Positions 7,221-15,498 of a DNA stretch of 30,296 nt are shown here, in pieces. The notes beneath the pieces are model-generated. The model was given only the letters and a program-made list of their open reading frames with translations, was not told the DNA's origin and did no database searches. A program made the translations under genes and the position numbers. How positions within the stretch are numbered: position 1 is the stretch's first letter; each line of letters opens with the position of its first letter. Origin of the DNA: an uncultured bacterium (GTDB lineage Bacteria > Cyanobacteriota > Vampirovibrionia > Gastranaerophilales > Gastranaerophilaceae); assembly GCA_900553895.1 (NCBI GenBank), contig USFB01000025.1, forward strand, positions 1-30,296, read 5' to 3'.

Positions 7221-7556
7221 ATGCAAATAAGACCTATAAATAATACTAATTTTAATGGAATTAAACTTTCATCTAATGACTATTATAAAACCCGCGATAT
7301 TGCAAAAAGTTTAGAAAAATATGGGTATGATTGTTTGGGACATAAAACATTCGTTTGCAACAACACTATGAATGATAAGGTTAATTTGGCAAAACAAATC
7401 AGAAATAAGGCTTATTTTTATGAAAACGGCTTTGGTGCGATATTTTTACCCTGGAGCCAAGAAGCCTATTTGATATCATCGCCTAAGAATGAACAAAAAT
7501 TATATTCTATAGTAAAGGAAATGGATTCCGGGGCTGTAATAAATCTTGCGATGTAA
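7221..7556 (+). CDS. Small protein with 'MQIRPINNTNFNG' N-terminus, unknown function
   Basis: An 111-residue protein with no family I recognise. It starts 'MQIRPINNTNFNGIKLSSND', matching the N-terminal pattern M-x-I-x-P-I-x-x-N-x-x-F-x-G seen in several unrelated proteins of this window. The rest is compact and mixed alpha/beta with no membrane segment ('NDYYKTRDIAKSLEKYGYDC', 'KVNLAKQIRNKAYFYENGFG', 'GAIFLPWSQEAYLISS'). GGAG stands about 13 bases before the ATG, and a promoter is visible upstream. It is followed 40 bases later by wecB, which has its own -10 element. Function unknown. Confidence 0.72.
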   Translation: MQIRPINNTNFNGIKLSSNDYYKTRDIAKSLEKYGYDCLGHKTFVCNNTMNDKVNLAKQIRNKAYFYENGFGAIFLPWSQEAYLISSPKNEQKLYSIVKEMDSGAVINLAM

Positions 7557-7585
7557 ACTAATTCCATGCCTGTGTAATTTTGTAG

Positions 7586-7591
7586 TATAAT
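7586..7591 (+). promoter_or_regulatory. Perfect -10 element (TATAAT) close to the wecB start
   Basis: TATAAT ends 7 bases before the ATG at 7599, so transcription should start at or next to the first codon. No ribosome site fits in the gap. The -35 region is weak (TTCCAT at 7562, 18-base spacer). Expression of wecB from a leaderless mRNA is the simplest reading. Confidence 0.5.
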
Positions 7592-7598
7592 ATTTGTT

Positions 7599-8714
7599 AT
7601 GAAAAACATTATCTTTATATTTGGAACACGTCCGGAAATTATTAAACTTGCACCTGTAATACTAGAAATGAAAAAGTATCCGCAAGATTATAACGTAATT
7701 ATTTGTAATACTGAACAACAAAAACAATTGTCGAATCAGACTTTAGAATATTTTGGTTTGAAGGCTGATATTAATCTTGATTGTATGAGAGAAAATCAGT
7801 CTTTATCTTCTGTACAAGCCAGAATTCTAACCTCTTTGGATAAAGTATTTTGTGAACATGAAATAGATGCAACAATTGTTCAGGGTGATACAATGACTGT
7901 TTTGTGTGGAGCCTTGACAAGCTTTTATCACAAAAAACCTGTGTTCCACGTAGAAGCAGGACTTCGTTCTTATGATATTTATGAACCGTTCCCGGAAGAA
8001 GTTATGCGTCAAATGACTTCTCGCGTTGCGACTTTACATTTTGCGCCGACTGAAGTTAATAAAAAGGCTTTATTAAAAGAAGATATTGCAGAAGATAAAA
8101 TTCATGTTGTCGGAAATACCGTAATTGATGCGCTTTTCTGCTTGTCAAAAGAAGTTATTGAGAATTCCGAAAAATTCTATCAGGAAAAAGGAATTCCTAT
8201 TGATGATAAATTAGTTCTAATTACTGCTCACAGACGTGAAAACCACGGTGAAAGAATAGATAGAATTATTGAAGCGATTAGTTATTTGGCTAAAAAGTAT
8301 GCAGATCATACATTTGTAATTCCGGTTCACCCAAATCCTAATGTTAAGAATAAGATTTACGAAAGATTGGAACATTTTGAAAATATTCATTTATTAACGC
8401 CTTTGGATTATCCGTATTTAGTATATTTAATGAAACATGCAAAACTAATCTTGACTGATTCCGGCGGAATTCAAGAAGAAGCACCTTCTTTTGCTTGTCC
8501 GACTCTTGTTATGCGTTATGAAACGGAACGTAAAGAAGGCGTTGAAGCAGGTGTTTCAAAACTTGTCGGAGCGGATTACGATAAGATTTTAAAAGAAGCC
8601 GAAAAAATTCTATCTTCTACAAAAGAATTGACACGTCTAAAAGCTCAAAATCCTTATGGCGATGGAACTGCTTCTGTACAGATTGAAAAAATCGTAAGAG
8701 AATATTTTGAATAA
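7599..8714 (+). CDS. wecB: UDP-N-acetylglucosamine 2-epimerase (non-hydrolysing)
   Basis: Converts UDP-GlcNAc to UDP-ManNAc, a precursor for surface polysaccharide. It is 371 residues with a GT-B fold, the usual size. Motifs: 'GTRPEIIKLAPV' (9-20), 'VQGDTMTVLCG' with D97, 'HVEAGLRSYD' (117-126) followed by 'EPFPEEVMRQ', 'VGNTVIDAL' (171-179), 'ITAHRRENHG' with H211, 'PVHPNPNV' (242-249), and 'TDSGGIQEEAP' (286-296). One oddity is 'ERKEGVEAG', where most family members have 'ERPEGVEAG'. It probably serves the same surface-sugar network as ugd, wecA and the terminal glycosyltransferase locus, although they do not form one operon. Its mRNA may be leaderless. Confidence 0.94.
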   Translation: MKNIIFIFGTRPEIIKLAPVILEMKKYPQDYNVIICNTEQQKQLSNQTLEYFGLKADINLDCMRENQSLSSVQARILTSLDKVFCEHEIDATIVQGDTMTVLCGALTSFYHKKPVFHVEAGLRSYDIYEPFPEEVMRQMTSRVATLHFAPTEVNKKALLKEDIAEDKIHVVGNTVIDALFCLSKEVIENSEKFYQEKGIPIDDKLVLITAHRRENHGERIDRIIEAISYLAKKYADHTFVIPVHPNPNVKNKIYERLEHFENIHLLTPLDYPYLVYLMKHAKLILTDSGGIQEEAPSFACPTLVMRYETERKEGVEAGVSKLVGADYDKILKEAEKILSSTKELTRLKAQNPYGDGTASVQIEKIVREYFE

Positions 8715-8761
8715 TATTTTTACAGATAGCAAAAAATATATTTTTGAGTTTTGTTAAAATT

Positions 8762-9592
8762 ATGATGTTAAAAACTCAAAATTGTTGTGCTAAAAATACG
8801 TTGTTACCTTTTAATTTAACAAAAGGTAACGTGAAAGAGCGCGGCAAAAAGGCATGGGAATATTGGAATAAATTCGTTGATAATATCTTACAAAACAAAG
8901 AATTGACTGTCGATACATTCAAAAGTTCTTTGGACGATGTTCTGAAGCCTCATAAAATAAATTACGACATTTTGAAAGAAAAAAAACTTACCGAATACGG
9001 ACATGTCGGTGCCAAAATACTCCTTCTGCCACATCCTAACGGTGGTTTATATATAGAACGTATCGGTTATAAAATTGCATTACCAATATCTTCTAAAGAC
9101 AATTGTTCGATTTATAATGCAACTACAGCCGTTCATGAAGCCAAACATTTTTTTAATTATCTTTTTCAATCGAAATATGCTTGTATAAAAGCCAAAGAAC
9201 TGGTAAATAATCCAAGTTGCGAGAATTATGTAGATAAACTTAGAGATGTTGTTTTCAATGATTTTAGTACCAGATTTAATAAAAGAAATTTTACGCAAAA
9301 AGTCGAGTATTTATTAAACAAACTTCCTGATAACGTTGCGATAGAAAGTTTGCAAAAATTGAGATACTCTCTAAAAAGCGAAAATGAAGCTATGTCTGCC
9401 GAAATTAAGTATTTAGCAAAACAAAATCCTATAAAAAATATTCCACAAATTCTACATACTTTTGAACTGCGTCAATTTTGCCGTTATAGGACAAAAGAAA
9501 AAATTGTTACATCGAAATTAAAAGAACTTTTATTAAAAGTACGAAATGATTTAAAACAAAGATTGAACGCAGAGAAAGCTAATGGGAAATAG
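8762..9592 (+). CDS. Unknown protein with HExxH motif, possible zinc peptidase
   Basis: A protein of 276 residues when started at the ATG at 8762 (a second ATG follows at 8765; a TTG at 8744 extends the frame but has no support). No signal peptide or membrane helix is seen. The notable feature is 'TTAVHEAKHFFNYLF' with H125-E126-A-K-H129, the HExxH zinc-binding helix of metallopeptidases. Possible third ligands stand in 'SENEAMSAEIKYLAK' (E207, E209, E214). The C-terminus is basic and helical. There is no ribosome site before the start, only TGTTAAAAT, which resembles an extended -10, so a leaderless mRNA is possible. It follows wecB by about 45 bases. Enzyme activity is only a guess from the motif. 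Confidence 0.7.
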   Translation: MMLKTQNCCAKNTLLPFNLTKGNVKERGKKAWEYWNKFVDNILQNKELTVDTFKSSLDDVLKPHKINYDILKEKKLTEYGHVGAKILLLPHPNGGLYIERIGYKIALPISSKDNCSIYNATTAVHEAKHFFNYLFQSKYACIKAKELVNNPSCENYVDKLRDVVFNDFSTRFNKRNFTQKVEYLLNKLPDNVAIESLQKLRYSLKSENEAMSAEIKYLAKQNPIKNIPQILHTFELRQFCRYRTKEKIVTSKLKELLLKVRNDLKQRLNAEKANGK

Positions 9593-9717
9593 GATTTAAA
9601 ATGTGGTATAAAATTAATGGTGCAAAAAATTGCACAGTTAATGGATTACTTTAGGCTAGTCGCCTTCCACTATTGTCCATGATAATTTTGAAAAAGCATA
9701 TATACCTTTTAAAAAGT

Positions 9718-9820
9718 TGGATTGCTTCGTCACTATAAAAATCGCTGTTCCTCGCAATGACCGGGCGTTAGACTTCCAGGTGTGCCGTCATTGCGAAGGC
9801 GATTAGCCTGAAGCAATCCA
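9718..9820. repeat. REP-like palindromic interspersed element, copy 1
   Basis: Terminal inverted repeats TGGATTGCTTC (9718-9728) and GAAGCAATCCA (9810-9820) enclose an inner pair CGCAATGAC (9753-9761) / GTCATTGCG (9787-9795). A second copy in opposite orientation lies at 24119-24212. With no coding capacity it looks like a non-autonomous mobile palindrome. It fills most of the gap between two convergent genes and could also end transcription. The rest of 9593-9880 shows nothing else. Confidence 0.8.
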
Positions 9821-9880
9821 GTTTATTATTAACTATTATTTTTAGTCTATACAATACAAATTTTATTAAAAAGCCTTTAA

Positions 9881-10507
9881 TTATGTTCTCGGTTTATAAA
9901 TCTCTTTTCCGCTATTAACATAGTCTTTTAAGACTTTTTTACCTGCTAGTGGTTCAATATTTCCGTAAACTGTTATACCGCGTTTTTTGAATTCTTTTAT
10001 CCAATTTGGTTTATATCCTTCATCAAAACCCGTAATTTTTTCAACTTCACTTGATGGCACGCCAAAATAAACCGTTTTAATGCCTGACCACATAATCGCG
10101 CCTGCGCACATAATACAAGGTTCGGCGTTTACATAAATCGTTAAATCTTCCGGTGCTAAGCTGTATTCTTTAAATTTGTCATGTGCCTTTTTTATAGTAT
10201 TAACTTCTGCATGAAATAGGCAACATTTATCTTCGACTACACTATTAGAAGATGCTACAACAAAATTTCCGTTTTTATCATATATTTCGGCGTAAAAAGG
10301 ACCTTTACCGTTTTTAATTCCGTCTGCGGTTTTTGCTTGTACATTAAGCATTATTTTTTTAGCCGTTTCTAATTCGGTTTTGGAAATCGGTGAATTTGCC
10401 ACAATTCCCATTTTGGCAAGTTCTTTTATCGAATAATTTTCATCTGCAAATGCAAATGAAGAAAGATTAAGTAATAAAATTGCAAAAATAATAAAAAAAT
10501 TTTTCAT
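9881..10507 (-). CDS. Exported nucleoside/base deaminase of the CDA superfamily
   Basis: A 208-residue protein with a clear signal peptide ('MKNFFIIFAILLLNLSSFAFA', probable cut after residue 21). The deaminase domain follows at about 45-185. The zinc and catalytic motifs are complete: 'FHAEVN' with H99 and E101, and 'PCIMCAGAIMWSG' with C131 and C134. The segment 'VYFGVPSSEVEKITGFDEGY' recalls guanine-deaminase and tRNA-adenosine-deaminase relatives. These are normally cytoplasmic, so a secreted or periplasmic one is unusual; it might salvage purines outside the inner membrane. It lies 10 bases behind ugd on the same strand, so the two are co-transcribed. The substrate cannot be told from sequence. 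Confidence 0.85.
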   Translation of the reverse strand: MKNFFIIFAILLLNLSSFAFADENYSIKELAKMGIVANSPISKTELETAKKIMLNVQAKTADGIKNGKGPFYAEIYDKNGNFVVASSNSVVEDKCCLFHAEVNTIKKAHDKFKEYSLAPEDLTIYVNAEPCIMCAGAIMWSGIKTVYFGVPSSEVEKITGFDEGYKPNWIKEFKKRGITVYGNIEPLAGKKVLKDYVNSGKEIYKPRT

Positions 10508-10517
10508 CTGTTTGTCC

Positions 10518-11831
10518 TTAAATTAATGATTTGCAACCGATTTGGTGGTATTCAAATCCTTTTTCATTTAATCTTTTGGCGTTATATTGGTTTCTGCCGT
10601 CAAATATAACAGGTTTCTTCAATAATGATTTGACCTTATCAAAATCCGGTCGTCTAAATTCGTTCCATTCTGTCAGAAGCAGTAAGCAGTCTGCGTTATC
10701 AAGTGCATCATAAGCGTTCTTAGCGTAAAAAATTCTGTTACCAAAAATAAGTTTTGCTGATTCCATTGCTTTTGGGTCGTACGCTCTTATTTTTGCGCCA
10801 TATTCGAGCAACTGATTAATCACAGTAATAGCGGGAGCTTCTCGCATGTCATTTGTTCTAGGCTTAAATGCAAGCCCCCAAATGCAAAAAGTTTTTCCAT
10901 CGAGATTTGTTCCGTATTTATCTGTAATTTTTTTTATGAATAATTCTCTTTGACGTTTATTAACTTCATCTGTTGCTTGAATAATTGACATATTACAAGC
11001 ATTTTCTTCTCCAAATTTAATAAGCGCATGGACATCTTTGGGGAAACAACTTCCGCCATAACCTAAACCCGGGAATAAAAATTTCGGACCTATGCGACTA
11101 TCAGTCGTCATACCTATTCTAACCATTTCAGAATCAGCTCCGACTTTTTCACATAGATTTGCAATTTCATTCATAAACGAAATTTTTGTCGCAAGAAACG
11201 AATTTGCAGCATACTTAGTCATTTCGGCAGATTTTACGTCCATTACGATAATGCGGTTCCCTGTTCTGAAAAATGGAGCGTAAATTTCCTGCATAATAGA
11301 AGTCGCTTTATCAGAATTTGAACCTATAATAACTCTGTCAGGATAAAGAAAGTCGTCAACGGCGTTACCTTGTTTCAAAAATTCAGGATTTGAAACAACA
11401 TCAAAAGAGTGTGTAGTTTTATTTTTTATCAATTCTGTAACTTTTTCGGCAGTCCCTACAGGAACGGTTGATTTATTTACAATAACCTTGTAATCATTCA
11501 TTGCTTCTGCAATAGTTTCCGCAACATTGAAAACTTGTTCCAAATCCGCTGAACCGTCTTCTTGCTGTGGAGTGCCGACTGCAATAAAACAAACCAGCGA
11601 TTTCTCTACAGCTGTTTTTATATCAAGAGAAAAAGACAAACGATTTTCTGCAATATTAGACTTAATAAGCTCTTCTAAACCCGGCTCATAAATAGGCACT
11701 ATACCTTGTTGTAGCAGTTCTAATTTCTTCGCATTATTGTCTACACATATTACAGAGTTCCCCATATCTGCAAGACATGCGCCTGCAACTAATCCAACAT
11801 ATCCCGTTCCTATTACACAAATTTTTGTCAT
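10518..11831 (-). CDS. ugd: UDP-glucose 6-dehydrogenase
   Basis: Oxidises UDP-glucose to UDP-glucuronate with two NAD, feeding acidic polysaccharide synthesis. It is 437 residues, typical of the family. The N-terminal Rossmann domain begins 'KICVIGTGYVGLVAGACLA' and has 'DNNAKKLE' and 'FIAVGTP'. The middle domain has 'TKYAANSFLATKISFMNEIA'. The catalytic cysteine is C262 in 'GLGYGGSCFPKDV', with the family lysine three residues later. The C-terminal domain carries 'WGLAFKPRTNDMREAPA' and 'DGRNQYN'. It is the first gene of a pair with the exported deaminase, and its start faces the divergent gene at 11978 across about 145 bases of promoter-like AT-rich sequence. Confidence 0.96.
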   Translation of the reverse strand: MTKICVIGTGYVGLVAGACLADMGNSVICVDNNAKKLELLQQGIVPIYEPGLEELIKSNIAENRLSFSLDIKTAVEKSLVCFIAVGTPQQEDGSADLEQVFNVAETIAEAMNDYKVIVNKSTVPVGTAEKVTELIKNKTTHSFDVVSNPEFLKQGNAVDDFLYPDRVIIGSNSDKATSIMQEIYAPFFRTGNRIIVMDVKSAEMTKYAANSFLATKISFMNEIANLCEKVGADSEMVRIGMTTDSRIGPKFLFPGLGYGGSCFPKDVHALIKFGEENACNMSIIQATDEVNKRQRELFIKKITDKYGTNLDGKTFCIWGLAFKPRTNDMREAPAITVINQLLEYGAKIRAYDPKAMESAKLIFGNRIFYAKNAYDALDNADCLLLLTEWNEFRRPDFDKVKSLLKKPVIFDGRNQYNAKRLNEKGFEYHQIGCKSLI

Positions 11832-11977
11832 TAAAAGCCTATCCCCTACTATATTAATTATAATATAAACCTTCTTATCGGATTATTAAGAATTGTAACG
11901 AATCTTTAAAGGTTTGAAATTCGATATAAAACAAATACTTTATATATACGTAAGACTAAGATAGAAAGATATTAACT

Positions 11978-12916
11978 ATGGGTTATGGTTTTAATACTAT
12001 GAATAACGGCTGGATGGGCATGCTTCAACAAGGGCTTTCATCTTTTGGTGTTGGCACAAACAGCTGGGGTTCATTCGGTACAATCGGTTATAACGTAAAT
12101 TATGACGCTATGGCAGGTTATGCTGTAGCAAACAGCGTTTTTGGTGTTCTTAGTCAAGCTGTTTCTTCAAGTCAAGCAGAAAAACAAGCTGAAAAGGTTC
12201 AATATTCTAATAATGCACGTAGAATTGAACAAATTGATAAACAAATAAAAGAATTAGAAAATACTGATTTTAATGATGAAGTTGAAACAAGAAGCAAAAC
12301 TGATTCTGACGTCAAAGCTAAACAAACAGCTTTTGATAAGGCTTCACAATTATTAACTAAAAATGAAAAATATTTAAAAAAAGAAAGTGGCAATTACGCT
12401 GCCGCTTTAGAACGTGAAAAAGCAGGAACAGCTACAGAAGCAGATAAAAAACTTATATCAGAATATAAAAAAGCTGAAGGAAATACAAAGACTTTAGAAC
12501 AGGAAAAGAAAAAGGCTCAAACCGATTTAGATAATGCAAAAAACGCTCTTAGAATAAAAATTGAAAATGAAATTAAGGGTGAAATAGCTGATTTAAAAGC
12601 AGAAAAAGCAAAGTTGCAAGAAGAAGTTGATAATCAGGATTTAGATAATGCTGACGGTAATAAACTATCAAGATTATCAGATGAAAAATACGAAAATTTA
12701 TTAGGCGAAGACGGACTTGCAAAAAAGAATGAAAAATATTCAAAAGCTGCTGTTAAAACTGCAGTAAATCGTTTTATGCAAGCAACTGCTCCAGAAACGA
12801 AATTAAAAACTGCTAAAAATCTTGTAACAATGTTTGAAGGATGTTCAGACTGGAACGAAAGCTTACAAAAAGCTGCAAATATTGCACAAAGATATATTAA
12901 CGAGCACAAAGCTTAA
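11978..12916 (+). CDS. Gly/Met/Asn-rich N-terminus plus long coiled coil, unknown function
   Basis: A 312-residue protein without a recognised family. The first 65 residues are rich in Gly, Asn, Met and aromatic residues ('MGYGFNTMNNGWMGMLQQ', 'SSFGVGTNSWGSFG'). From about 70 to 255 it is highly charged and helical with heptad-like spacing ('RRIEQIDKQIKELEN', 'KKAQTDLDNAKNALRIK', 'EIADLKAEKAKLQEEV'), a probable coiled coil. The last 55 residues are helical and less charged. No cleavable signal peptide is seen. The style of the N-terminus resembles the small protein at 22929. A terminator follows. It may be structural or surface-linked, but this is a guess. Confidence 0.75.
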   Translation: MGYGFNTMNNGWMGMLQQGLSSFGVGTNSWGSFGTIGYNVNYDAMAGYAVANSVFGVLSQAVSSSQAEKQAEKVQYSNNARRIEQIDKQIKELENTDFNDEVETRSKTDSDVKAKQTAFDKASQLLTKNEKYLKKESGNYAAALEREKAGTATEADKKLISEYKKAEGNTKTLEQEKKKAQTDLDNAKNALRIKIENEIKGEIADLKAEKAKLQEEVDNQDLDNADGNKLSRLSDEKYENLLGEDGLAKKNEKYSKAAVKTAVNRFMQATAPETKLKTAKNLVTMFEGCSDWNESLQKAANIAQRYINEHKA

Positions 12917-12939
12917 ATTTCTAAAAGTTTATAAAATAC

Positions 12940-12970
12940 AAAAAGCCAAGATTAAATTCTTGGCTTTTTT
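12940..12970 (+). terminator. Rho-independent terminator
   Basis: AAAAAGCCAAGA (12940-12951) pairs with TCTTGGCTTTTT (12958-12969) and runs into a T tract. It closes the coiled-coil gene 24 bases after its stop. Confidence 0.85.
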
Positions 12971-13053
12971 ACTTTTTTTGAATGATTGACTTTTTTGCAA
13001 AAAACATTAAACTAGAATAAGAATAATCACAACTAAACACAAGGAGATATATT

Positions 13054-13611
13054 ATGAGCAAACGATTAGACGGTTCTTCTTTATTTTCAGGCATTAATTC
13101 TGGTTTGACTAATTCATTCTCTCTATTATCAAGTCAATATACAGACGGACTGACTTTAGAAAATATAAATAAAGCTTTAACAAATACAAATGTTACAAAT
13201 ACATCATACGGTTCAACATTTGCTTCTTATTTAAGTTCTAATTTTAACAGTGTAGATAAAAACGGTGATGGTCAAATTTCAGCAGACGAAATTCAAACTC
13301 TGATGAACAATATTGCAACTCAAGGTTTAACAAGAGAGCAAATAATGTCTTTGGGAGCATCTTCCGGCATGAGCACATCTTTGCAAGAAACAGTATTGAG
13401 CCATTTTGATGACATTGATACAAACCACGACGGCAAAGTTACAAATCAAGAAATCAATGCTTATGGTGTTAATTCAGATATTCAGAAACAAAAAGTTGCT
13501 GATACAAACAAAGTTATTAACAACATGTCATTATTCTATGGTGATGATTTGACTGAATATGAAGGAAGTATGTTAGATTATCGTTATTTGAGTGACGATG
13601 AAAATTCATAA
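13054..13611 (+). CDS. Protein with two EF-hand calcium-binding motifs
   Basis: A 185-residue protein with two complete EF-hand loops: D68-K-N-G-D-G-Q-I-S-A-D-E79 and D122-T-N-H-D-G-K-V-T-N-Q-E133. All calcium-coordinating positions (1, 3, 5, 9, 12) are filled suitably. The first 65 residues are rich in Ser, Asn and Thr with no cleavable signal peptide; the tail is acidic. A strong AAGGAGAT lies before the ATG, and TTGACT and TAGAAT boxes lie upstream, though 21 bases apart. It stands alone between two terminators. Bacterial EF-hand proteins act as calcium buffers, sensors or dockerin-like binders; which applies is unknown. Confidence 0.87.
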   Translation: MSKRLDGSSLFSGINSGLTNSFSLLSSQYTDGLTLENINKALTNTNVTNTSYGSTFASYLSSNFNSVDKNGDGQISADEIQTLMNNIATQGLTREQIMSLGASSGMSTSLQETVLSHFDDIDTNHDGKVTNQEINAYGVNSDIQKQKVADTNKVINNMSLFYGDDLTEYEGSMLDYRYLSDDENS

Positions 13612-13647
13612 AAAGAAAAAGGGAAAAATGGGAAATTAATAAATGTG

Positions 13648-13681
13648 GCGGAAATGCATTGCATTTCTGCTTTCTTTTTTA
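13648..13681 (+). terminator. Rho-independent terminator of the EF-hand gene
   Basis: A 10-bp stem with one G-T pair (13648-13657 with 13661-13670) and a 3-base loop is followed by TTTCTTTTTT. Confidence 0.75.
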
Positions 13682-13717
13682 CTAGCAAAAAATTTTTTTA
13701 TGAGTTTTTAATAAGGT

Positions 13718-14353
13718 ATGATTATAAATTATTACCCGACAAATTTTTCACAGATTCAACCGACAAAATCTTTTGAAAAGACAAATCATGTAAATTTTAA
13801 ACAAAATATTCCGCATGCGCTTACACATACCAATATTGGCAGTTGTTTAGAAGGCTATATTGGAAAAGTTGCAGTTAGAAAAGGTCGTGAAGGTGCAACC
13901 CTGAACGTTTTTAAAAAGTTTAAAGAAAATGCAGTTGAAAATTACACAATAAAAAATGATGTTGGTGACATTATAGGCACAATTGATATTTCAATTAGAA
14001 AATATAAACAAGAACCTTGGGAAAGGACTGATCCAAGTCATGTTTTTGTTGACGAATTGAGAAATTTTTCAAATCCAAATACTCCATATTATAAACAAGG
14101 TTTGGAGTATTATAAAGATATTGGAACACGTCTTTTGCAAATTGCACAACGCCGTAGTGACGAAGCGCAATGTCAAGGTAACATTAAATTAATATCAAAA
14201 GGTGAATCTTTGAATTGGTATAAAAGTGTTATTGGTATGCGTCAAGAATTTCCACCAATACCCGGCATGAAATTTAATATACATAATCCTAACCAGCTTT
14301 ATTTACCGCCTGAAAACAAAGAACCGCTTTCAAAACTTCAGGGCGGACTGTAA
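13718..14353 (+). CDS. GNAT-like acetyltransferase with N-terminal 'VNFKQN' signature
   Basis: A 211-residue protein. The first 30 residues form a low-complexity leader ending 'NHVNFKQN', similar to the N-terminal signature of other proteins here. The core looks like a GNAT N-acetyltransferase. A beta strand 'IIGTIDISIRK' is followed by 'VFVDELRNF'. 'YYKDIGTRLLQIAQRRSDEA' then resembles motif A (x-x-G-I-G-x-x-L-L), and 'IKLISKGESLNWYKSVIGM' matches the family's '...FY...GF' ending. No clear ribosome site precedes the ATG. It ends one base before the stop of the convergent wecA. The acetyl-acceptor is unknown, and the assignment rests on motif pattern only. Confidence 0.68.
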   Translation: MIINYYPTNFSQIQPTKSFEKTNHVNFKQNIPHALTHTNIGSCLEGYIGKVAVRKGREGATLNVFKKFKENAVENYTIKNDVGDIIGTIDISIRKYKQEPWERTDPSHVFVDELRNFSNPNTPYYKQGLEYYKDIGTRLLQIAQRRSDEAQCQGNIKLISKGESLNWYKSVIGMRQEFPPIPGMKFNIHNPNQLYLPPENKEPLSKLQGGL

Positions 14354-14354
14354 G

Positions 14355-15431
14355 CTATTGTTGTTCGGAATGTTCTTCATGAGGTTCAATCGGTTGTGGT
14401 TTTGTCATTACGCTAACAACGCTTAACGCAATCATAATCAAAATTAGAATTGCAATATATATAAAATAGTTTTTTAAAGTCCCAGTAAAGTACGTTGCAA
14501 CGGCACCACCAACAATGGCAATAGACGTTAAAATTGCAACTGTTTTCTTTTGAGAAAAACCTGCTTTAAGTAACTTATGGTGAATGTGTTCTGCGTCAGC
14601 CACAAATGGAGATTTACCCTTCATAATTCTTCTTAAGCTTGAATACGTAATATCCATGATTGGCACGGCTAAAACTAAGAATGGTAACAACACCGCTAAA
14701 GCAGCACCTTTCATAACTCCTGCAATTGAAAGTGTTGCAAGCAAGAAGCCTGAAAATAACGCACCTGAATCACCCATGAAAATTTTTGCAGGGTTAAAGT
14801 TGAAGGTTAAGAATGCAAGCATTGAGCCAGCAAGAATGAACGCAATTAAAGCTGTAATTGGCTGAGCAGGTGTAATTGCAACTGCAATAAGTGCTAAAGT
14901 TATTGAACTAACCGTTATTACAGAGCCTGCTAAACCGTCTACACCGTCGATGAAGTTTACGGCATTGGAAATCCCAACAATCCACAAAAGAGTTATAGGA
15001 TAAGAAAATACGCCTAAATGGATAACACCGCCAAACGGATTAAATATTGTATCAATTTGCACTCCTAAAAGGTAAACAATTGTTGCGATTGAGAGTTGTA
15101 TAACAAGCTTAAATTTTGCATCAAGGTTATAAACATCATCTACAAGTCCCAACAAAAACATCAAAGAACCGCCGAGCAAGATTCCTGAAAGCAAACTGCC
15201 GTAAGGATAATAGCTCAATAAAACTAAGAACAAAAATGTTAGCATTGCACTTGTCCAAATAGCAATTCCACCAAGTCTTGATATTGGTACTTTGTGAATT
15301 TTTCTTGCGTTTGGCAAATCTACCAAACCTTCTTTTTGAGAAAATTCAATTACGAATGGTACAATAAACACACCTATTAAGTATGAAATAAATGCACCTA
15401 TTATGTGAGCTTGTGTTAATTTAATAATCAT
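14355..15431 (-). CDS. wecA: Undecaprenyl-phosphate sugar-1-phosphate transferase (WecA/TagO type)
   Basis: A membrane enzyme that moves GlcNAc-1-phosphate (or a related sugar phosphate) from UDP-sugar to undecaprenyl phosphate, the first step of O-antigen, enterobacterial common antigen or teichoic-acid-like polymers. It is 358 residues with about ten hydrophobic helices. Family motifs are all present: 'KEGLVDLPNARKIH' (33-46), 'GLVDDVYNL' with D98-D99, 'NAVNFIDGVDGLAG' (156-169), 'IFMGDSGALFSG' with D221, and the cytoplasmic 'AEHIHHKLL' (280-288). The C-terminus is acidic and charged. MraY is a weaker alternative, since the HIHH loop and length favour the WecA/TagO side. Stop codons of this gene and the convergent one at 14353 are one base apart. 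Confidence 0.9.
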   Translation of the reverse strand: MIIKLTQAHIIGAFISYLIGVFIVPFVIEFSQKEGLVDLPNARKIHKVPISRLGGIAIWTSAMLTFLFLVLLSYYPYGSLLSGILLGGSLMFLLGLVDDVYNLDAKFKLVIQLSIATIVYLLGVQIDTIFNPFGGVIHLGVFSYPITLLWIVGISNAVNFIDGVDGLAGSVITVSSITLALIAVAITPAQPITALIAFILAGSMLAFLTFNFNPAKIFMGDSGALFSGFLLATLSIAGVMKGAALAVLLPFLVLAVPIMDITYSSLRRIMKGKSPFVADAEHIHHKLLKAGFSQKKTVAILTSIAIVGGAVATYFTGTLKNYFIYIAILILIMIALSVVSVMTKPQPIEPHEEHSEQQ

Positions 15432-15498
15432 GGTAATCCTTTGTTTTTCTTTTATTATACCAAATAAAAACTATTCTCAAAATATTAATAACAATAAT

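Noticed and set aside
12634..12909. 91-codon minus-strand frame inside the coiled-coil gene
   Set aside because: Antisense shadow of a low-complexity, lysine/glutamate-rich region.
14584..14865. 93-codon plus-strand frame inside wecA
   Set aside because: It is antisense to conserved membrane-enzyme motifs and has no ribosome site.
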